Assembly (NCBI GenBank): GCA_033239525.1
Contig: BSYO01000035.1
Span: 2,824,965 to 2,888,964, forward strand
Reading direction: 5' to 3'
Source of the DNA: Nepenthes gracilis
Taxonomy: Eukaryota; Streptophyta; Magnoliopsida; Caryophyllales; Nepenthaceae
DNA: 64,000 nt
The stretch's first letter is position 1. Each line of letters opens with the position of its first letter. Below the pieces are notes generated by a model. It was not told the origin of the DNA, did not search any database, and saw only the letters and a list, made by a program, of their open reading frames with translations. Shown here one piece after another: positions 1-11,964 of this stretch. Made by a program: the position numbers and the translations under genes.

Positions 1-703
1 TATATTTGTCTATTCTTATATGTGCCTACTAGTATGGACAGAGGGACAAGTGCCGCTTCATCCAATGGTATCTGTTAAACACCCATTTGCAATATATTTA
101 ACTGATATGTTATTGTATGAAACCGTCAGTGTGGATGGATGCGATGCCACATTATATGTTTAACGTACATCTATTAGACACTATTTTTGACAATTCATCC
201 CATCTAAATGATCCATTCTTATATGGATCCTCAATTGTGGACGAACAAGACGGCACATCAACCAAGCGTACTATCAGATACCGTTTTGAGATGCATCCAA
301 TCTAATTTATCTATTTTTGCCTATGTCTAATGATATGGATAAATGAAATATTATGTCAACTAATGGTATCTGTTAGACACTGATTCTGACATTACATTAA
401 TCTAAATTATCTATTTTTGTAGATATATTCTTATATAGATCCTTTAATACAGTTGAATGAGATGTTATATCATCTGATTATATACATATATTTTTATAGA
501 TGAGTAACACACAGAGCCATCCCACAAGCACCCGTTATAATATTACTTTTTATTCATCTATCTATTATCGTGTGCACTCATCATCATTATAGATTTTTAG
601 ATATAATACCACATCATTAAAAAAAAAAAAAGACCATCTGTTTATATGGTACCCTCACTCATACGAAGAATGTACTGACAGCTGCAACTTCATATGATTG
701 CAG
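1..703 (+). other. Intron of the RH38-like helicase gene (3' part)
   Basis: No helicase coding sequence is visible here; the stretch ends in a splice acceptor (AG at 702-703). It contains about three degenerate copies of a unit of roughly 200 bp, marked by recurring attcttatat motifs near 12, 214 and 427 and by the phrase tctgtta(a/g)acac or a variant near 69, 171 and 368. The 62-codon open frame at 117-305 falls inside this repeat and is not considered a gene. Confidence 0.5.
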
Positions 704-1776
704 GGGCTGTGTTCAATCTGCTGTGTGATGATAGAGAGAGACTTCTGATGCAGGAGATAGAGCAGCATTTTCGGATTAAAGTTTCCCAGGTAGTCATGTT
801 TATTTCTTTTTCCTAAACTCCTAATTTATTGGGATCTATTATCATCCTCTTATAAAAAAAATCTTATCATTTTAAGGGTTAACATTAAATAATAAAAATT
901 AAAAATTAAAATAGATAACACTAAGTAAATCTCAGCCGTTCATTTTCTTATCACTCCATCTCGGTCTCTGGGTCGATAATAGAAGTCCATTTATGAGAGC
1001 ATCTTAACACCATAAAGTTTCTTGAGTAGAGTTGCTATAAAAACTTTAGATTTGCTGGTTTTTTGATGGCTGTGATTTATTTTTAGAATATTAAAGTGTA
1101 ATATTAAATTAATATATTAGAATATTACTCCAATTTTTATTTCATATTACTTTTAAAATGATCTCAACTATTAAAAAAGTAAGAATATTTAGCAATTTCT
1201 CATCTATAAAATTTATAAGATTTATTAGAAATTTTTACAATTTTTGGTAAATTTTTTTTCTAAATTTTGAATAAAAACAGCAGAATTTTTCCATAATTTT
1301 TATAGTATTTTACCATTCTAGTTTCGATAGTTTTTCTATCTATTAATTAAATATAACACTTTAAAAAATTTTTAATTTAAAACAAAATTATTTTAGTTCT
1401 ATAAACTGAAAAACTATGAATAAAAATATAATATTAGATGATATAAATCGATATCAGATATAATTAAAAAATTTATTTTTTAAGAATTATTAACTATTAA
1501 ACAAATATCAAGTATATCAATGTAGTGCATTTTTGGGGAACTCTAACATCTCCATGCTAGTTTGAGTTTTTTTATATTTTAATGGTAAGAATTTTATTAT
1601 ATTAAATAAATGATTAAAATTATAATAATATATTAAAATATATTGAATATATTTTATACTCTTACAATGTAATTTGCTAAAATTAATATCGACTTAAATT
1701 TTGTGATATTCAGGTGGGATCGTGGGACAGTGACGAAGATTTTAAGGCTGCCCTCAAGGAAGCAAAGCTGCTTTAA
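704..1776 (+). CDS. DEAD-box RNA helicase, LOS4/RH38 (Dbp5/DDX19) type, C-terminal two exons
   Basis: Two exons are seen. The penultimate is 704-789 (acceptor AG 702-703, donor GT 790-791) and the last is 1714-1776 (acceptor AG 712-713 of the second thousand, stop TAA 1774-1776). They join in phase and give AVFNLLCDDRERLLMQEI near the start and end in DFKAALKEAKLL. The AVFNLL stretch is what follows the HRIGRAGRFGRKG motif VI region of this helicase subfamily, and the acidic SWDSDEDF then ALKEA tail is typical of the plant members. Known role of the family: an RNA-dependent ATPase that remodels mRNPs at the cytoplasmic face of the nuclear pore during mRNA export. The catalytic core lies left of the window, so assignment rests on about 49 residues. 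Another DEAD-box subfamily remains possible. Confidence 0.72.
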
Positions 1777-2001
1777 GGTCGATCAGTTTACATGCTAAAC
1801 TGGAGTGGTTCAAATCAATTTTCAGATTGTGTTTTTTTTTTTTGGTGGGTATATTTATGCATAGAATGAAAAACAAGCCAAATTTTATGACCTACTTTTG
1901 CATCTTTAATCTTTATGGTATTAAGGTAAAGGAAATAGCGTTCGTTTGGCTTTATGGTATCAAACCGATCTTTTAGGATTGGACTCTCAACTCTCTTAAA
2001 C

Positions 2002-2138
2002 TTATAACTTGTGTGGAGAGCTTCCCGATGTGGGACTCATAACATAAAAAATTATTACAAAAATCTCTCAAAATTATAAGTTAATCATTGTGGAGCTACC
2101 TTCCCGATGTGGAACTCATAACATATAAAATTATTACA
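2002..2138. repeat. Two-copy repeat carrying cttcccgatgtgg(g/a)actcataac
   Basis: Units at 2002-2060 and 2074-2138 share the order ttataa, tgtggag, ttcccgatgtgg, actcataacat, aaattattaca. This core recurs widely in plant intergenic DNA in my recollection; its origin is not clear from this sequence. Confidence 0.6.
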
Positions 2139-2809
2139 CACCTTAATTCTAAATTTTCGGATCTTTTGAGCTTTTTTCTTCTAATGGGGCTCTCGAGGTG
2201 CTTAATATGAATATCATAATTCATGCACCAGTATTATATTACGGTAGTGCATTTCAAGCACTGTCATTCATATTATTGTTGAAATTTCATAAAATCTTCA
2301 ATGTTTTCTTTTATATCTGAAATTATTGTGCGTTTATCCCATGCATGTGATCATTTATGTTTTTTATGATGTTTAATTTACATGCAAGGCATTTGTTTTC
2401 TAGATTTCTTAGATTTTGAAGTCCTTTGTCCAAGATATGTAAATTATCTTGAAATTTTCAAAGTTTATTGAAGAATATTTCTTACTTGTCCATTCTTACT
2501 CAATTGATCTTGAGAAATATCTACAATAAAGTTTAAGTCAATTATCTTGATTTTAAATTTTAAAAATATGTTCATTTGTGTATAATTTCATCTTACTTAA
2601 AAATAAACCATTATAAAAAATTAATAAAATATATTTAGATATATTATAATATATTAATTTGTAAGTGAATATTATAATACTAGATATCCACGGATTACAA
2701 AAGTAGCATTTGTCATTGACTGTAAAATATAATATATAATCAACCATCAACAATTTTGAATAATAATGCATGGCTTTTTCTATGTGGTAAAGTATTTAGT
2801 CTAACCTTT

Positions 2810-3701
2810 GACATTTAGACTCTGTCATTGGGGCTTATTATTGACAATTGGTTATTGGTTTTCTACATTTTTGCACAAGTAGATTTATTTTGCTTTCATT
2901 ACATATTTGTGTTGAGTCATTATCATCTTCATATTTGTTTCATGCCTTTTTGTTGAGTTTTTAACTTACTCTTGTCAAATTTATCTTGTAAAGATTTTTT
3001 AACAGGTGGAGGTAGGAGAAAAGAGTCCTTGGTCTTTTTTTCTCGATGGAAGAAAAATTAAAGTAAGCTGCTTTAACCAACCTACTTTGTCAAGTTGTTT
3101 TTACTACTACTTTGCCATGATTCATAAACAGGCAACGAAGTTGATAGGAAGATGTTTTTTTAAAAAAATGACTTTAGTTTTAGTCTTTTTCTCTTTCGAA
3201 AATGGATCCACCGGGCTGGATGAGTACTTCTCTTAAGGTCCAATCCTAGGACAGGTTTTCCCGGACGTTTCTACATTGTTCTGTAGTCTTGTTGCTGTCT
3301 TGTTCATTTGAAACAATCTTTCGGCTTTCAAAGGGCGATTTTGATGACGTCTTTGTCCCCAAGTATGATCTTTGAAGAGGGGGACAAAAATGGCCTTTTA
3401 GGTTGGTTGAGACCTTACTTTACTGAAGTTTGCCTTCCGTTAGTATGATTTTATTTAGCTACACAAGTCTTATGTAGTCTTAAGTGGATTATTATTGACA
3501 TTTAGACTCTGTCATTGAGGCTTATTATTGACAATTGGTTATTAGTTTTCTACATTTTTGCACAATTAGATTTAGTATTTTGATTTCATTACATATTTGT
3601 GTTGAGTCATTATCATCTTCATATTTGTTTCATGCCTTTTTTGTTAAGTTTTTAACTTACTCTTGTCAAATTTACTATGTAAAGATTTTTTAACAGGTGG
3701 A
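2810..3701. repeat. Direct repeat pair of about 200 bp flanking a 490-bp segment
   Basis: The block 2810-3010 (from gacatttagactctgtcattg to aacaggtgga) reappears at 3497-3701 in the same orientation with only a few substitutions and one-base indels. The enclosed segment 3011-3496 contains the distinctive 76-codon frame at 3006-3236. No TG...CA LTR ends or target duplications were found, so a segmental duplication is more likely than an LTR pair. Confidence 0.7.
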
Positions 3702-3818
3702 GTTTTAGAGAAATTATGAGAAGTTTGTTTCAGTTGAAAAATATTTCAGATATATATAACTATGATAGGTATAATACAGATTATTTTGTTATTGGTATGT
3801 ACTATATGTCAATAGGAG

Positions 3819-3896
3819 TTATAGAGGTAGGTGGGCTGCACTTTTAGGTTGTTTAAATTATAGAGGTAGGTGGGCTGCACTTTTAGGCTGTTTAAA
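3819..3896. repeat. 39-bp tandem duplication
   Basis: The 39-base unit beginning ttatagaggtaggtgggctg occurs at 3819 and again at 3858, differing by one T/C change near its end. This looks like a recent local slippage or unequal-exchange event. Confidence 0.8.
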
Positions 3897-4190
3897 TGTC
3901 AAATAATTAAATAGTTTTGTGATGTTCTGATGAATTGAGCAAGTACAAATATTTAGTGTTAGAATTTAACTGTATCCAGAGACAAATATAAATAAATTTG
4001 GATATATTCAAAATTTATTACCAGTTTGTGCAGCATTATAACCTATTTATGAATTATAATTGTGATTATTTTGATATTTTTATCCGTAATTGTTGATGTG
4101 TCCTTAGTTTTTAGGTTGTAGTATGGATTAAGGTATCACTCGATCTTCTACTAATGGTTAAATTAGAGCGGGTTCGATCTCTATCGCTGC

Positions 4191-4675
4191 TAACTTAAAA
4201 CTTATGCATCATAACTCGAGAACTATGGATGCATCAATTGTGGTAATAAAAACTCTAATATGAGATGACTCTAACAGTTATTGTTAACGGGACTTAAAAC
4301 CGTTAGATTTTTTTAAAATTGTAATCTTTTTATGTTATATAATTTTTGTAACATTGGAAGTCTCTTTAGGTTGTCCAACACAAGGCATGGTCAGTCTCCA
4401 ATGGTTTATGGCACCTTGATGATAATCTTATTAACTTAAAACTTATGCATCATAACTCGAGAACTATGGATGCATCAATTGTGGTAATAAAAACTCTAAT
4501 ATGAGATGACTCTAACAGTTATTGTTAACGGGACTTAAAAACGGTTAGATTTTTTTAAAATTGTAATCTTTTTATGTTATATAATTTTTGTAACATTGGA
4601 AGTCTCTTTAGGTTGTCCAACACAAGGCATGGTCAGTCTCCAATGGTTTATGGCACCTTGATGATAATCTTATTA
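4191..4675. repeat. 241-bp tandem duplication, nearly identical
   Basis: Unit 1 is 4191-4431 and unit 2 is 4432 to about 4675, both starting taacttaaaacttatgcatc and ending gatgataatcttatta. The only differences noticed are around the ...aaa(a)c(c/g)gttagatt position. Near identity indicates recent duplication, or assembly duplication of one copy. Confidence 0.85.
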
Positions 4676-5204
4676 ATTTAGAAGTGCAATAAATTCCTGA
4701 GGCTGATCATTTTAAAAAGTAGCCTTAGCATCAATTTGAACAAGGAATCACCCTTTTTTCTGGTTTAAGTAGCCACCCATCTATACAAGAATATGTTCGT
4801 TTGTGATTTAATTGATTTGTGACATATTCTCATCCTCCACACAACTACTTTTTTTTTTCGATTTTATATGTGGCTCTTGAGATGATAGAGAAGATAGACT
4901 AGTGATTCAACTATTACTTCTATTTGTAAGGTGTGAATTCTTAAAGATTATTTTTAATAATGATTAATTTAATTAAAGTGATAGATTTTTTAAGTTAATT
5001 GAGATTTCAAATTACAAATTAAGTGTTAGACTGATATAAATTAGGCTAGATGGTGCTTAACCTACACTACACATGAGTGCATTCTAAGAAAAAAATATGG
5101 TACCTGAAATATGCTCATATTGTACATATGTGTATTTGAGATAAAATATTGATCCCTGATGTGTGTTTGAGGAGAGTTTATGAGCAGTATGGATCATGCC
5201 TCAG

Positions 5205-5850
5205 TTCCTGTGCCAGACTAAAACTCATGCATTAGTTTTTTTATAAATAAATCTCTTATGTAATTTTGATTCATTTATTGTTGATTATTAAGAGAAGAGA
5301 AAAAAAGAGAAGAAGAAAAGAGAGAGAAGAAAAGAGAGAAAGAATAAAAAGAAAAATTTAAGGTGAAATCCAATAATTTTAAAAAGAAATCAAATAAAAA
5401 TAAGTATATTCGAACCAGTCTTTCATTTGTTTCTATTAACTTCTAATCCTTTTGAGTATTTTTTATTTTAATTACTCACAGTGATGGGTATGGCTGGTCC
5501 CAAAAATCAACAAAGCCTCAACTTTTATTGTGCCAGAGCTAAAAAACTCATGCATTACGTTTTTATAAATAAATCCCTCTAGGTTCTCTCACGATCCTGA
5601 CTTATTTACCTTCCGTATAAGGAAGGTGCCAATTCCAAATTGAAAGAAGAGGAAACGGTTTGGAAAAGCCTCAAAAAGAAGGCGCTGCTCCAAAAGGCAA
5701 GAAAGGAAAGGATCACTTCTTCCAAAAGAAAAATTAATAAGGTGAAATTAAGTAATCTTGAAAAAAAGTGCTCTCGGTGAAAATGAAAAATAAGCTACAC
5801 CAAACACATTCACCATCAATCCTATTCAAACCAGCCTCCCACCTTCGAGA
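5205..5850. repeat. Diverged direct duplication of about 320 bp
   Basis: The order 'gtgccag, aaactcatgcatta, tttttataaataaatc, tttatt' at 5209-5279 is followed by a purine-rich run, aaggtgaaat and cgaaccagtc at 5360-5420. The same order appears at 5532-5606, 5740-5750 and 5828-5838. The copies have diverged substantially, so the duplication is older than the 241-bp one. Confidence 0.55.
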
Positions 5851-6358
5851 TTCAAGAAGGCATCCTCGTCACTCTTACATCTGGGAAACTCACTCTGTCT
5901 CTCACTCTTTTTGAATTGATTTCATTCTTTTTTATTTTAATCCCGCCGACAAACTAAATTCTGCTCTGGGCTACTGATATACTATTTTTATAATTGAAAA
6001 AATATATCACATACATATACTATTTTTATAATTAAAAAATATACTTTATATACATAGAATTTTACTCCCATTTCATAAAATGTTATAACATATATATTTT
6101 AATTCATACAAATTATATTTAAATATTGAATTTTTATATTTATATTCTTGAATGTTTTTAAATTATATATGTATTTCTACATATCTTATATTCTTACATA
6201 ATTATTCATGCACATTTTACATTTAAAACAAATTAATGAAATTAATTAAACTATACTAAGTTTCTTAAATCTTAGCTTTAATAATTTGCATATTGTTAAT
6301 TTCCATAATATAGTTTCTATATGTCATTAAATTACACATCAAAATTTTTATATATTTC

Positions 6359-7448
6359 TAATAGGTCCAATAGCATAGTGATCCGGCCCAGTCATGGGCC
6401 CAACCATCCACGTGAAGAAGGGCGATGGCCCAATGAGCAACGCCCAAGGCCCTTAGAAGAAGAAGACCGATCTGGCCCAACCTAATTACCACTACAGCAA
6501 CTAAGATGAGGCCTAGGGAATAATGGGTCAAAGGGACAAATGTCAATGGCCAAACTGGCAATATAGACGGACAGACCAATCAAAAAATCTCTCGACTAGG
6601 TAGCCAACAAGGCAGACAGAGCATGCACATGCTGCGGTCAAAGCACATGTATGCAGGTGCCGCTTCCGGCCGTCTCCACAGCAACCTAACGAATGAGTCA
6701 AGAAGAAAACTCACAGCCACCTAACCGTCACAAGGTAACAACCGACAACAGTAGTTCCCACAACATTCCAACAACTGACGAATTCTAACAGGACACCTAT
6801 TGCAAGCCTTAGCACCAAATCCATTTTCACAAAGCATTACAAATCCCCCAGACCATCAAAGGGAAAGAGAGAGTTTTTCGAACACAAAGGAGGAGAGAAC
6901 TAAACTCTATTCCCCTAATACATCTCTCTCTCTTCTTCCCTAGTGAGCCACTTACTAAGTGCATCCCTATTAAGCTGCTCACCGAGTGCACCCCTAGTAA
7001 GTCATTTTCCAAATGCACCTCTACTGAGCTGCTCACCAAATGTATTCCTAATGAGCCGTACACCAAGTGCACCCCTGGTAAGCCACTCTTCGAGTGCAAC
7101 CCTAGTGAGCAACCGATCGTGTGTAACCGCCATCTCTCTAAACCACCCTCCGTCAAGCACACAACAGGATCTCAATCATCCTTTAATATTCCCTATATAA
7201 ATACAAATCTGTATTCTCTCACATCCTCATTATATCTTTTTATTTCTTTAGAAAGATTTTTGATTTGAGCGTCTGAGGATAAATCGAGAAGTGAGTCTCA
7301 CTAATTTTCTAAACTCTTATTTATAATTTGTGGTGTATAGGTTTCAGATTAATAGAGATAAAAATTGGACCCACTCTAATTTGACCCATAGTAAAAAATT
7401 AAGTAGCTTCCTAATCCGTACAACAATCCGGATACAAGAGATGCATCA
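6359..7448 (+). repeat. 5' LTR of the 12.7-kb element
   Basis: Begins taataggtcc (expected TG now TA) and ends gatgcatca just before the primer-binding site. It aligns with 18056-19093 along its length, including the gggcgatgg(c/t)cca stretch near 6419 and the TATA-like tatataaat near 7193. It is about 52 bp longer than the 3' LTR, which matches a two-unit difference in its internal 27-bp minisatellite. Confidence 0.85.
6946..7107. repeat. 27-bp minisatellite in the 5' LTR, six units
   Basis: Six 27-base units of the type agc(c/t)nctcaccaagtgcacccctagta. The period is a multiple of three, so it translates as nine-residue repeats such as SCSPSAPLV. The open frames over it are by-products of this periodicity and not genes. 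The 3' LTR has four units at 18632-18739. Confidence 0.85.
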
Positions 7449-7467
7449 TTGGCGCCGTATGTGGGAA
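7449..7467 (+). other. Primer-binding site of the 12.7-kb element
   Basis: The bases ttggcgccgtatgtgggaa follow the LTR end directly. The TGGCGCCG core is the usual tRNA-complementary primer site seen after LTRs of many plant Ty3/gypsy elements, and it fixes the + orientation. Confidence 0.8.
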
Positions 7468-7522
7468 GGTACTAAAAGTCTAACCACCATTCACCCACCA
7501 AATGAGTACTGCCAACGTAAAT

Positions 7523-9998
7523 TGTGACAGATCGTAAATTCTACCGAAAATTCGGTAAAATTCTATATATAAAACAAACATCCTCCAAATACAAAATTTA
7601 TACAAAACCATATACAAAAACCATAGCATACATACAATATAAACACAGGATCCCAATCGTCACAACAAACACACGGGTGGCACCGACGTCGTAACTCCGG
7701 TATGACGTCGGCTCAGAAAGGATACCAACTAGAAACCAATTACAACCATAAAAGATATCTGCGAAAGTTACTACATCCATCAATGAACAGCGAAAACTAT
7801 CTATACATCCATCATCATCATGACATATGTGTACATAACCATAAGTATCAAAATAATTATTACAATATCCATGCCTTATACAAAATAACAAAACTAAGTC
7901 CTTGAAAGCTTTCAAATCCATATCAGTTGTCTATCCTGTGCTTACAGCCTATTGGACTCGTTGGATATAATGACTTGCTTATCTGGAAGGAAAAAGAAGT
8001 AAGGGTGAGCTAACAGCTCAATAAGTGCATCATAATCAAAAGTAATAGGCAATATAAGCGAAGATAAGGAAATGTGACATAATCATGAAAGAGATGTATA
8101 AACAGAAATATAATCAAATATGCTTTAGAATACAATTTACTTCTCTTTAGAATACACTCTATGTATGATTCATCTTTACAAATTAGGGCCAATAAGCCTT
8201 ACTAACTAAATGTGCGGAAGAACAATAAGAGGAACGTGTTACTCTACATAATCTAAAGCATCGGCTATAGTTTAGGCATGCAGTTACTCGGCCACCGACT
8301 ACATTTAAGGTCTACAACTACTCGACCATAAGCTACATTTAAGGTCTGTAACTACTCAATTATCTGCTACATTTAAGGTTCATAGCTACTCAACAATCGG
8401 CTACATTTAAAGTCTGCAACTACTCGACCATCACTTGATGCCTGTAAATAGGTTGAACACCACGTGGCATAGCAGTATGCATATCACCCAGCCATACAGG
8501 GCCAATAAAATGCTACCATAATCTCCCGCAATTCAGAGGCAGTCATCGTTCTTCCACAGTAATATCCTAAGGCTTGCCAAGAATATTACCCGCTACAATA
8601 CGTAGCCATGATAATCCTTGAGTCTCTACTGTAACACTAATGGCGGGCCAAAATATATTACCTTTCATAACAAATTCCATAGCCCTAGTTTCATGATTTT
8701 TTATTCTTTCGAGGGAAGGTCCACCATACTTCATTTCACAATATCTCCATCAAAGAGAACTATTCGATCACATATTACATTGTAGACTTCCCTCCGATTA
8801 CATATACGATCATTATCTTTCCTTCGGATATAAGTCTTTTCACAAGTTAATTTGGGTGCATAGTTGCTACAATACATAGGAAAGATTAGAATTCTTTACC
8901 ACATTAGGCAATTATCGCTTTTGAAGCCTCCAGAATACATTTTTTTCACACACAGAGCACAATCATATTTTTTTCAAAACTTATAATTAAATACATGCAA
9001 TTAATCATACTTTCATAACAATTAATTAGGGTAGAACCATGCAAAATTTTTATTTATTCTCGGGTGAACAGTAATATGGCCATTTTAGAGCGTCCAGACG
9101 TCGCGAACGGGTCGATACTTGTGAAATCGGATGCCCGACCGAGGTATATGTATAATTAGGACATGATAATTTATAATTTGGAGTCAATTAAACATATAAT
9201 CGAAGGAAAAAGGGGAAATTCTGAGTTGGGGGCGGGTTAAGGTTTGGCGAAGCCAAACCGAGCCAATCGGAAGGGGATTCAGACATTAAACCATAAAATT
9301 TTTAGGTACTAATCATGGGATACATATTTTTTATAATTTAGGTGGGTATCGGAATAATAATATTCGATGAAAAATGAATAAAAATCGAAAGAGGAGATAA
9401 AAAGGATATGAGAGTACTTGTTTCGACCTGATCTACAACCTTTACAACTAAGTCTCGGACGCATTCGAATTCCAAGGCTTTGATATCCTCCTCTCTCTCT
9501 CTTGGTCGTCGCTCTCTCTCCCTAGAAATCATAAAATGGCCGAAAAATACCCCGAACAAAACCCTCGCGCGTATATATATCCCGGCTGGTGCCTCGAATG
9601 CCAGTCGAGCGGTAATCGAGTGCCACACTATAGGAAAACGCGCCTAGGCCTACACTTGAGCGAACGCCGAGCGCGGTGCACTTTGATCTTCACGCCCTGG
9701 CCCGCGCTCAAGCGTTCATCGAGCACGGGGGTTCTGTTTTTCACGCCCGGGTCTGTGCTCGAGCATCCATCGAGCGCGGCCGTTCTGTTATTTCTACCCT
9801 AGGCTGGCCTCGGGCATCCCTCGGGCACCAAGGTTTTGTTATTTGCGCCCGAGTGGTGCCTTGGGTGGTCATCAGGCGCCAAGCACAAATCCCTCTATTT
9901 TTCTTCCGATCTTAATTTTTTTCACATTTTAAGCCTAATTTTGATTATGTCATTTTAATTACCTTTTAATTAAGACGTTTTGGAACCGGAACCTCACA
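7523..9998 (-). mobile_element. Solo LTR A (family with TGTGACAGA...TCACA ends)
   Basis: Starts tgtgacagatcg and ends cctcaca, so the tips are inverted TGTGA/TCACA. Flanks are taaat (7518-7522) and caaat (9999-10003), a 5-bp target duplication with one mismatch. It has the same landmarks in the same order as copies B and C: a ccgaaaattc(g/a)gta motif near the start, a ggtgagctaacagctcaa motif near 8003, an ggccaataaaa(t/c)gct motif near 8501, and a ct-rich tract with a TATA-like run near its right end. The CT-rich tract and gtatatatat near 9570 suggest that transcription reads leftward, hence minus. No internal region follows, so it is a solo LTR produced by LTR-LTR recombination. The 88- and 96-codon frames inside are not considered genes. 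Confidence 0.8.
8262..8430. repeat. 34-bp subrepeats in solo LTR A, five units
   Basis: Five degenerate units of the form ggctacatttaaggtctgcaactactcgacca follow head to tail. Copy C has two to three comparable units near 25415-25500 and copy B appears to lack the array, so copy number varies within the family. Confidence 0.75.
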
Positions 9999-10439
9999 CA
10001 AATACTCCAATGTACACCTCGGCTAGAAATGACACCTCCCTTGGTAATGACCCCCAAGGTTAGCCTAGGAGGCATGCAACCAGCCCTCCACATGCATGTG
10101 GCTGGGGGGCTCCTTCCACCCCCATGCAACGTTCACTCCCAAAGGAGGGAGTCGGAGGAAAGCATAGCCCATCGGATCCTATCTCGTTAGCTTGTCAACC
10201 TCGGCATTAGGAGGAATCCAAGCAAAGGGGCCCACTTCTAGAAGGATGTCCAACCCACTCCCAGAGCACCTAGCTGAAGCTCAGGGGAAGATCCACATTG
10301 CTCCTATGGTGTCTTGCGGCCCTAAAACTCGCGGAGAAGCCTCCGGTAGCACCTGACAGTCACAGGATGGTAGTCGTTCGGAGACGAAGATCCTCCTCAG
10401 TGACTTGAGGATTGCGTCCTCCTCTTAGACAAAGGAGAC

Positions 10440-11090
10440 ACGACCATACGATCCGGGGGTGATGTCGACATAGACTTCACAAACTTTAGAAGCTTCCCAT
10501 TCACGATAGAAATTTGGTCTTAAGTGCTTACCAATGAGCTCTGGATACTGCCCATGGAGCCGTATAATAAGAGCTCCCACTTGGTGGACAACCTGAACCA
10601 CTTTCGAGCCCTACTAAGCTCCTGGAGCCTAAACAAAGCCGCCATGTGCCTGAGCTTCTCCATGACACTCCAAGGAGATGCCCAGGTTTGGTTCTATCAC
10701 CTCCAACCAGGCTCCATCAAGACGTTCCAAGAGCTCAATGACAATTTTGTATCATAGTTCGTTGCTAGTCGGAAGAAGAGGAAGGGGAACCCCGCTAGGA
10801 CTCTAGATCCTCACGGGCAACTAAGGAAGGCACCAAGAGCCCATAGGGGGCCCAGATAAAACCCCCTAAATGATTTCTGGACCAACATTCTCATGAGGAT
10901 CCTTGATGAGAAATTTTTAAAATAGCCAAAGCCTATCAAGGATCCAAAGATGGGAGACCCGTCAAAGTACTACCGATACCATGGTCCCCAGGCCATGACA
11001 CCAAAGACTTTGTAAAAGAAAATCTAGAGATTGATCAAGAAAGGGCACATCGTCAAGTTCCTATAGAGCCTAGGGTAGGCCTCGAGCAGA
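10440..11090 (+). pseudogene. Decayed Ty3/gypsy gag of the 12.7-kb element
   Basis: The open stretch 10524-10757 reads like plant gypsy capsid: a EPYNKSSHLVDNLNHFRAL segment, then MCLSFSMTLQGDAQVWFYHL and LQPGSIKTFQELNDNFV, matching the usual order 'YDGxxDPxDHLxxF... LxGxAxxWYxxLxPGSIxSFxxL...F'. Further on, other frames give KYYRYHG, GHDTKDFV and KKGHIVKFL, matching the nucleocapsid-proximal part of such gags. Stop codons and frame changes interrupt it (for example the stop just after 10757). It once encoded the particle-forming protein and is not expected to be functional. It lies 2.4 kb beyond the primer-binding site only because solo LTR A is inserted between. Confidence 0.75.
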
Positions 11091-11964
11091 GTAGGGTGAA
11101 GGTGGAGCAGGAAGAAGGCAGAGTAGGGGGATGCTTAAAACTCTTAAGCTAGGGAGTCTCCCCTGTACCATGGTCTCATCTTAGCAAGGATTATGTGGCT
11201 TGGCCTGGATTGAAAGCCTCCATCCACCCGACAACCCCCGACAGGCCCAGGGCACAACCAGGGAGCTTGTAGCAAACCATCAATGGCAAGCCTCGCGGTG
11301 TCACAACTTAAGAGAGGCGCCCTGACAATCCGAGTGAGGGGACCTAGTCCCATGGAGAGGAGAGGCAACCGGCGAGACAACCAACAAGCACAGGCCACCC
11401 CCTCAAACTAGGAAGGGCCACCCCTCATCTCACCAATCCTCCAGCATGGCGAGTAAGAGCAACCACCGGGCGATGAACTGGTCCCTAGGCGCCAAGCGTC
11501 GCCCGCCTCAGGGGGCACCACCCACTACCATGTGTCAAACCCATGTACGCCTAACATGCATCACTGGGCATGCTTGTAATATGCGTCACGTTTGAATTAA
11601 TAAAGTAATTGCTATATTCATTACGCATATACTTGCATAAATGCTTGCATGACATTATATAAAATTAGACGATCTAGATTACCCTTAAGTCGGGCGAATT
11701 GTAGCTCCCTCATAAATTGACCTATGAATGGTCAAAGGAACTCGCTTTTGTCAATCGAGTGGCCTAGATATGGTCAAATTCAAAGTTCGACTCAAGGTAT
11801 CCTAGCAACCCAAGTATGGTTAAATCTCACGACCCAAGGGGCTTATAGACCAGGCATCAGACCCCCTACTAGGCGGCCATCAAAACCTTAGGGGCTTCTT
11901 CAAGCATACGTGTGGCGACTTCCGACAAGACGAGCACCATCAGCCAATCATGGTCGATGGGCTA

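Larger units (their letters stand above)
1777..6358. other. Intergenic, AT-rich, with several local duplications
   Basis: No host exon recognised in 4.6 kb. It holds the 3' flank of the helicase gene, then a series of direct and tandem duplications listed separately (2002-2138, 2810-3701, 3819-3896, 4191-4675, 5205-5850). A purine-only run lies around 5288-5355. The 76-codon frame at 3006-3236 is described under findings; I do not recognise its product. Confidence 0.6.

Noticed and set aside
2810..3701. The 200-bp direct repeats as LTRs of a small retroelement
   Set aside because: No TG...CA tips, primer site, purine tract or target duplication was seen.
6358..7200. Frames of 73, 111 and 85 codons in the 5' LTR, and 74-100-codon frames at 18064-18916
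   Set aside because: They sit inside the LTR pair; the Ser/Pro-rich repeats come from the 27-bp minisatellite.
8262..8430. Regular 34-bp units considered as a CRISPR-like array
   Set aside because: There are no unique spacers between the units; they are head-to-tail subrepeats of a plant LTR.
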